Assembly: GCA_017695115.1 (NCBI GenBank)
Contig: JADILV010000011.1
Coordinates: 1 to 34,786, forward strand
Length of the DNA stretch: 34,786 nucleotides
Source of the DNA: Candidatus Cryptobacteroides avicola
GTDB taxonomy: Bacteria > Bacteroidota > Bacteroidia > Bacteroidales > UBA932
Direction of reading: 5' to 3'
Part shown: positions 30,802-34,786 of the stretch, piece after piece
Layout of the letters: each line of letters begins with the position of its first letter
Position numbering within the stretch: position 1 is the first letter of the stretch
Program-made: the position numbers and the translations under genes
The notes under the pieces: generated by a model
The model's input: the letters and a program-made list of their open reading frames with translations, nothing else
What the model was told of the DNA's origin: nothing
Database searches by the model: none

Positions 30802-31127
30802 ATCAGGAGGGCCGCCTTTATTATCTGGAACAGGATGACGACAATCACAAGGCCGCCGCCTATCTTCACGAGGGAGTCGTTTGTCTGCTGTTCGCCTTTA
30901 TTGTACCTGAACCATTGCCATGCGAGCATGACGATGCCGACGAGGCCGATTATTATCGACACGATGTTCGCTATGGAGTTGCTCGAGCTCTTGAGGGTCG
31001 ACTCCACGCTTGACAGAAAGGAGTCGCTGCTTATCATCTGCGCATAAGCGGCACCCTGGGACAGGAAAAGCAGCACCGGAAGGACAGTACGTCCCGGCTT
31101 TTGTAACCGTTTCATAGAATTCATCAT
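30798..31127 (-). CDS. traE: Conjugative transfer protein TraE (DUF4134)
   Basis: A 109-residue protein. A signal-like start ('TVLPVLLFLSQGAAYAQMIS') is followed by two membrane helices, 'SIANIVSIIIGLVGIVMLAW' and 'GGGLVIVVILFQIIKAALLI', joined by a loop, 'QWFRYNKGEQQTNDSLVKI'. This is the DUF4134/TraE pattern, similar to VirB2 pilins. The ATG at 31127 overlaps the stop of the upstream gene (ATGA). It is followed by traF with a 4-bp overlap. Confidence 0.85.
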   Translation of the reverse strand: MMNSMKRLQKPGRTVLPVLLFLSQGAAYAQMISSDSFLSSVESTLKSSSNSIANIVSIIIGLVGIVMLAWQWFRYNKGEQQTNDSLVKIGGGLVIVVILFQIIKAALLI

Positions 31128-31543
31128 AAATTGTCCTTGCCGAGTGCCTTGCTGCCGTCCCCCGTCATGGGGGTCCGTTGTCCGGTGATCCCTTCGTCAT
31201 GGGCGTCCCCGTCGTATCCTGCGAATGAATAACCTAAAGCCGAGAGCCTTTCCATGATGTCATGTTTCCGTTCCTCATCCACATCCGGGTCTGACAGTTC
31301 ATCCATCGGGTCCGGCATGTCAATGTCATCATAGAGCGGGTCGTATGGAGCCGGAAGCTCCGCGCATGGATTGTCCTCGGTGTATTCATGCCGGGCAGAA
31401 AAAGGCACCGCCTTCTGTACCTTCACAACGGAGACCACGTCCCCGCATTTATTCCCCTTCCCCCTTTTGCCCGCGGACAGGATCATGAGCGCACCGGCTC
31501 CCAGCAGGAGAAAGATAACGATGATAACTGTCATCTGAACCAT
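31124..31543 (-). CDS. Single-pass membrane protein, first gene of the tra operon
   Basis: A 139-residue protein with one N-terminal membrane helix ('MTVIIVIFLLLGAGALMILS') and a short basic stretch, then a strongly acidic cytoplasmic or periplasmic part ('PYDPLYDDIDMPDPMDELSD' and 'PDVDEERKHDIMERLSALGY'). No family recognised; it takes the place of TraD/TraC-like small proteins ahead of traE. Its promoter is overlapped by the shared operator. The stop overlaps the traE start, so it is a true part of the operon. Confidence 0.65.
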   Translation of the reverse strand: MVQMTVIIVIFLLLGAGALMILSAGKRGKGNKCGDVVSVVKVQKAVPFSARHEYTEDNPCAELPAPYDPLYDDIDMPDPMDELSDPDVDEERKHDIMERLSALGYSFAGYDGDAHDEGITGQRTPMTGDGSKALGKDNL

Positions 31544-31569
31544 ATCCCTTATTCATATTAATTTTCCGG

Positions 31570-31632
31570 CAAAGGTATGGATTTTTATTGTTTGTTACAA
31601 TATTTTATAATTAATGTTATAATATTTTATAT
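31570..31632 (-). promoter_or_regulatory. Transfer-operon promoter with paired operator
   Basis: Minus strand: TTG (31600-31598), 20 bp, TACCTTTG (31577-31570), 27 bases upstream of the first tra ATG. Two direct copies of the motif, GTTACAATATTTTATAA (31594-31610) and GTTATAATATTTTATAT (31616-31632), are 22 bp apart; the nearer one covers the -33 TTG. The same motif and the same 22-bp spacing occur at 2721-2759. Confidence 0.65.
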
Positions 31633-31639
31633 ATAAAAA

Positions 31640-31670
31640 TTGTCCTGCAGATAAATTAAAAATAAGTTTG
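31640..31670 (+). promoter_or_regulatory. Promoter of the MoxR-like gene
   Basis: TTG (31640-31642), 20 bp, TAAGTTTG (31663-31670) fits the consensus and points right. A start near 31677 would place the 154-bp palindrome 31683-31836 in the leader of the MoxR-like mRNA. Confidence 0.5.
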
Positions 31671-31682
31671 ATACAATATCTA

Positions 31683-31836
31683 TTGAACTGAAATTCAACC
31701 GCAAAGGTATAATCAGGCAAGGACTGCGGCAAGGACACCCCGCAGAAAAAAGGACACCGCGCCGCGGCATCGTTTTTCTGCACCCCTGCCTCCGTTCCTG
31801 CCTGATCCCATGTGGGGCGGTGAAATTTCAGTTCAA
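31683..31836. repeat. 154-bp nested palindrome in the tra/MoxR intergenic region
   Basis: TTGAACTGAAATTCAACCGC (31683-31702) pairs with its near-exact reverse complement at 31817-31836 (18 of 20 match). Inside, AATCAGGCAAGGA (31711-31723) faces TCCTGCCTGAT (31796-31806), GCAGAAAAA (31742-31750) faces TTTTTCTGC (31773-31781), and CCGC/GCGG (31757-31767) forms the tip. All share nearly the same centre near 31760. A promoter-like TTG-N20-TACCTTTG pointing left sits in the left half (31732-31702). Confidence 0.65.
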
Positions 31837-31893
31837 CAGCACTGTATGCTGATCCTGCGGAATCATGGTGCGGTGCACAAAGAAACAGGTATA

Positions 31894-33120
31894 ATGAGCA
31901 GATATTATTTTTTCAGGACAGTCACAGTGGACGGGAAAGACAGGCTCCGCCCATTGGACGGGCAGACCGATGGTGAAGGCTCCCCGATACACAAGGAGCT
32001 AAATACTCAGGCCAACAAGAAAATGCGGGATTCATATCCTGTGGGGACAATCTTCGGAAGCACGATGTGCGAATTGAGGACAAAGACCCAGACCGCCTTT
32101 TATGCCGCGGGGGACATATACCCTGTCTCGGTTCCGGAAATCGAGCTGCTTTCCCCGTCTCACCGCCCGTCGCCGGAGATGGCGGCGGCGTATGTGCAGT
32201 TCTCGGCGGAGCAGAAGGCCAGTGAACTGCGGAAGGCTTCCGGGGCCGGCGACAGGAGCAGGAATGCCCCCTCTCTTCTGTCGTCCCTCAAGGCCGACTC
32301 CAGATACGCCTGCCCGACTATAGAGGAAGACGGTTTTTTCATAGCGGAAAAGGACTGGTATCTACTTCTCAGGAATGTCATGACCGGGACGAATACAATG
32401 CTCATCGGGCCGTCCGGAACCGGAAAGACAGAACTGGTGATGCTTGCCTGCAGCAAGTTGGGAATCAGATGCTCGGTCTATGACATGGGATCCATGTACG
32501 ACCCGATATCCGGGCTGCTCGGCGTCCACAGACTGAAGGCCGGCGGCGTATCCGAATTCGACTACGCGAAGTTCACAAAGGACATACAGCAGCCCGGTGT
32601 TGTCCTGCTCGACGAGCTGTCAAGGGCTCCGGCCATGACGAATAACCTGCTGTTCCCGTGCCTTGACAGCAGGAGGAGCCTGCCTGTGGAGATGGCCGGA
32701 GGTGATGATGTCAGGTCAATAGATGTGCATCCGGACTGCGCTTTCATAGCTACCGCCAATGTGGGAACCGAATACACCGGCACGACAAGCCTTGACAGGG
32801 CCCTTGTCGGGAGGTTCTTCCCTATAGAGCTCGACTATATGGCGGAACCGGATGAAGTCATGATGCTGATAGCCAGATGCGGGCTTGAGACTGATGATGC
32901 CAGGAATATCGCATCGGTAGCCGGAAGCATAAGGAACCTCTACAGGAAGGGGGAGCTGAGCAGCACCGTCTCCACGAGGGAGACTATTTCGGCAGGAAGG
33001 CTTGTCGCCGACGGCTGGACTGCACTTGAAGCCCTTGAAGCCGTTTTCCTCCCTCTTTTTGAAGGCTCCAGGACAGACGGAGAGAAATCAATAGTAAGCA
33101 AGATATTCATGACAAGGTAA
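31894..33120 (+). CDS. MoxR-like AAA+ ATPase
   Basis: I start the gene at the ATG at 31894 (MSRYYFFRTVTVDGKDRLRP; 408 residues); the frame from 31810 would start inside the right arm of the palindrome. The AAA+ core has Walker A 'NTMLIGPSGTGKTELVMLAC', Walker B 'DIQQPGVVLLDELSRAPAMT' and 'DCAFIATANVGTEYTGTTSL' with arginine 'RALVGRFFPIELDYM'. It is the AAA_5/MoxR type. The first 150 residues are unusual for a MoxR and unrecognised. MoxR ATPases commonly act with a VWA-domain partner; none is next to it here. It diverges from the tra operon. A role in assembly or release of a complex is likely but unproven. Confidence 0.75.
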   Translation: MSRYYFFRTVTVDGKDRLRPLDGQTDGEGSPIHKELNTQANKKMRDSYPVGTIFGSTMCELRTKTQTAFYAAGDIYPVSVPEIELLSPSHRPSPEMAAAYVQFSAEQKASELRKASGAGDRSRNAPSLLSSLKADSRYACPTIEEDGFFIAEKDWYLLLRNVMTGTNTMLIGPSGTGKTELVMLACSKLGIRCSVYDMGSMYDPISGLLGVHRLKAGGVSEFDYAKFTKDIQQPGVVLLDELSRAPAMTNNLLFPCLDSRRSLPVEMAGGDDVRSIDVHPDCAFIATANVGTEYTGTTSLDRALVGRFFPIELDYMAEPDEVMMLIARCGLETDDARNIASVAGSIRNLYRKGELSSTVSTRETISAGRLVADGWTALEALEAVFLPLFEGSRTDGEKSIVSKIFMTR

Positions 33121-33136
33121 TTAAAAATAAATTGAT

Positions 33137-33304
33137 ATGGGAACCATCTATATGAACGTAATTCACTGTAGTTCCGCTAAAATCAGTACACAAATGCTTA
33201 AAGAAGACAAATCATTGCACATCAGAGTCCCGTCATATGAACTTCACAACGAGTATGCATGCCTCATGATATACAGGAATGGGGTCTGGAGAAATAAGAA
33301 ATAA
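33137..33304 (+). CDS. Small basic protein of 55 residues, unknown
   Basis: A frame from the ATG at 33137, 16 bp after the MoxR-like stop, encodes MGTIYMNVIHCSSAKISTQM, LKEDKSLHIRVPSYELHNEY and ends in RNKK. It has a basic C-terminus and no membrane segment. Position suggests co-transcription with the MoxR-like gene. No family recognised, and the frame is short, so it could be chance. Confidence 0.35.
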   Translation: MGTIYMNVIHCSSAKISTQMLKEDKSLHIRVPSYELHNEYACLMIYRNGVWRNKK

Positions 33305-33333
33305 GTGACAGACTTTTCACAATAATAATTTGC

Positions 33334-33349
33334 TAAATTTGTATTTTTG
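33334..33349 (+). promoter_or_regulatory. Two overlapping -7-like boxes before the last gene
   Basis: TAAATTTG (33334-33341) and TATTTTTG (33342-33349) fit TAnnTTTG and lie 28-43 bases before the ATG at 33378. No TTG at the right distance is clear, so only the -7 part is supported. Confidence 0.35.
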
Positions 33350-33377
33350 GACAAAGTAACGAACAGTCATATCAGAT

Positions 33378-34786
33378 ATGGAAAAGTTATATCCGGTAGG
33401 GATACAGAATTTCGAGAGTCTCCGCAGGGACGGTTATTTTTATGTGGACAAGACAGCCAGGATATATGAACTGGCAAGGACAGGCCGCTACTATTTTCTA
33501 AGTCGTCCTCGTAGGTTCGGGAAGAGCCTTCTGATCAGCACACTTGAGGCGTATTTCCAGGGGAAGAAGAATCTTTTCGGGGGACTGGCCATGGAAGGAC
33601 TGGAGAAGGAATGGAAACAGTATCCTATCCTTCATCTGGACCTGAATGCCCGGAAATACGACTCGGCTGAATCACTTGATCAGGAGCTGGACAAACATCT
33701 TGAGCAGTGGGAGAAGCTCTATGGCAGCGATTACTCTGACAGGGCCCCGGAAGAAAGGTTTTACCATATTATACGTATGGCGTATGAGCAGACAGGCGAG
33801 CGAGTCGTGATATTGGTGGACGAATACGACAAGCCCATGCTCCAGACAATCAATAATCCGGAGCTCCAGGACAAGTACCGCAATACGCTCAAGCCATTCT
33901 ATGGAGTGATGAAGTCAATGGACGGATATATCAAGTTCGCGTTTCTGACCGGGGTAACGAAGTTCGGGAAGGTGAGCGTGTTCAGTGACCTGAACAATCT
34001 CGAGGACATTTCCAGAGACGAGGCGTATTATGACATCTGCGGGATAAGCGAGCAAGAACTTATGGACAATTTCAGCGACGACATACAGACTCTTGCCTCT
34101 GCCAACGGGCAGACTTTCGAGCAGGCCTGCAATCAGCTGAAGGCCGACTATGACGGGTACCATTTCTACCCCGGCAGCCCGGGAGTATATAATCCTTTCA
34201 GTCTGTTCAACACTTTCAAGAAAAAACAGTATGGACGTTACTGGTTCGAGACAGGGACCCCCACCTACCTGGTTGAACTGCTAAAGAAGCACAAGTACGA
34301 CCTTTACAGGATGGCCCACGAGAAGACAACATCCGATGTCCTTGACAGCATCGACGCGTCCTCGACGAATCCTATTCCGGTCATATATCAGAGCGGCTAC
34401 CTTACCATCAAGGGCTATATCCCCGAGCCCCGTATATATGAGCTCGGGTTCCCGAACAGGGAGGTGGAAGAAGGGTTCCTGAAGTTCCTCCTTCCGTATT
34501 ACACTCCGTTGCAGGAGACGGAGAGCGGTTTTGCGATCTGGGACTTCATTTCCGATGTAAAATCCGGCGACATCGACGGGTTCATGGAGCGCCTGCAGTC
34601 ATTCCTGGCGGACTGCCCGTACGAGATGGCGAAGGACATCGAGCTGCACTACCAGAACGTGCTGTTCATCGTGTTCCGTCTTGCAGGGCTGTACACGAAG
34701 GTGGAATATCACACTTCCCGCGGCAGGATAGACCTGGTCCTTCAGACCGACAGCTATGTGTATGTGATGGAGTTCAAGCTGGACGG
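33378..34786 (+). CDS. AAA-ATPase/PD-(D/E)XK nuclease-family protein (runs off right edge)
   Basis: A frame of 469 codons from the ATG at 33378 that stays open to the end. The N-terminal AAA-ATPase-like domain: 'MEKLYPVGIQNFESLRRDGY', FYVDKTARIYELARTGRYYF, Walker A-like 'FLSRPRRFGKSLLISTLEAY', and 'QTGERVVILVDEYDKPMLQT' with the Walker B. The C-terminal PD-(D/E)XK part, visible to the edge, contains 'SRGRIDLVLQTDSYVYVMEF', with the Asp and the ExK of the nuclease motif. Families PF09820 and PF08011 pair in this order. They are abundant in Bacteroidetes genomes, often in variable regions; function is unclear. Its TAnnTTTG-rich upstream suggests its own promoter. Only the final residues are missing, as the usual length is about 520. 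Confidence 0.85.
   Translation, partial: MEKLYPVGIQNFESLRRDGYFYVDKTARIYELARTGRYYFLSRPRRFGKSLLISTLEAYFQGKKNLFGGLAMEGLEKEWKQYPILHLDLNARKYDSAESLDQELDKHLEQWEKLYGSDYSDRAPEERFYHIIRMAYEQTGERVVILVDEYDKPMLQTINNPELQDKYRNTLKPFYGVMKSMDGYIKFAFLTGVTKFGKVSVFSDLNNLEDISRDEAYYDICGISEQELMDNFSDDIQTLASANGQTFEQACNQLKADYDGYHFYPGSPGVYNPFSLFNTFKKKQYGRYWFETGTPTYLVELLKKHKYDLYRMAHEKTTSDVLDSIDASSTNPIPVIYQSGYLTIKGYIPEPRIYELGFPNREVEEGFLKFLLPYYTPLQETESGFAIWDFISDVKSGDIDGFMERLQSFLADCPYEMAKDIELHYQNVLFIVFRLAGLYTKVEYHTSRGRIDLVLQTDSYVYVMEFKLD

Noticed and set aside
31810..31893. Longer start of the MoxR-like gene
   Set aside because: This start lies inside the right arm of the 154-bp palindrome; the stretch has low-complexity content and the ATG at 31894 begins the recognisable protein.
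1..34786. tRNA or rRNA genes and an integrase att site
   Set aside because: No cloverleaf-like stretch or rRNA sequence was noticed, and no tyrosine integrase or relaxase is present in the window, so attachment sites cannot be proposed.

Overview
The window looks like part of a large conjugative element (a plasmid, or a plasmid-derived integrative element) from a Bacteroidales bacterium. Three things point there: the Bacteroidetes transfer genes traE-F-G-I-J-K-(L)-M-N; the Bacteroides-type promoters, with a TAnnTTTG -7 box about 19-20 bp after a TTG; and the companion families RteC, mobile-element RadC and DUF4099/DUF3945. I cannot name the genus from sequence alone.

Layout. Positions 1-1.2 kb: start of a TPR lipoprotein (runs off the left edge, minus strand) and a 54-residue ORF. 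1.2-4.0 kb: an RteC-like regulator, a RadC/JAB protein, a small MerR-like HTH protein, a 73-residue ORF and a repressor-like protein built of two tandem HTH units. 4.1-7.8 kb: a plus-strand operon of a Toprim primase-like protein lacking its zinc ligands, a DUF4099/DUF3945 protein and a degenerate ADP-ribosylglycohydrolase. 8.3-12.4 kb: an AT-rich island with an IS4-type transposase fragment, a decayed type III methyltransferase gene, and an intact three-gene cassette (DUF262 protein, DUF3696-like ATPase, and a protein whose C-terminus resembles the colicin E3 rRNase domain) that I propose as a defence system. 12.6-15.1 kb: hipBA and a serine recombinase. 15.4-17.1 kb: an operon of a DUF6088 winged-helix protein, a PgeF/YfiH-type protein and a stand-alone DUF4157 metalloprotease domain.

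17.4-23.0 kb is the maintenance block: a DnaC-like helicase loader, a Rep_3-type initiator, an RHH protein and ParA, followed by about 1.8 kb of non-coding DNA holding four 113-bp clusters of iteron-like palindromes. 23.5-31.5 kb is the transfer operon on the minus strand, with most junctions overlapping or a few bases apart. 31.6-34.8 kb holds its promoter and operator, a 154-bp nested palindrome, a MoxR-like AAA+ ATPase, a small ORF and the first 469 codons of an AAA-ATPase/PD-(D/E)XK protein that leaves the window.

Two observations stand out. A 17-bp AT-rich motif (GTTRTAATATTTTATA-like) occurs in pairs at three places, each overlapping a promoter: ahead of the small HTH gene, between the double-HTH gene and the primase operon (where two promoters face each other), and at the transfer operon promoter. 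This suggests one switch, probably worked by the double-HTH protein, controlling DNA processing and transfer together. Second, the DUF262-ATPase-E3-like RNase cassette sits in the wreck of a restriction-modification locus and looks like a sensor/ATPase/rRNase abortive-infection system. No relaxase, coupling protein, integrase, rRNA or tRNA was seen in the window.
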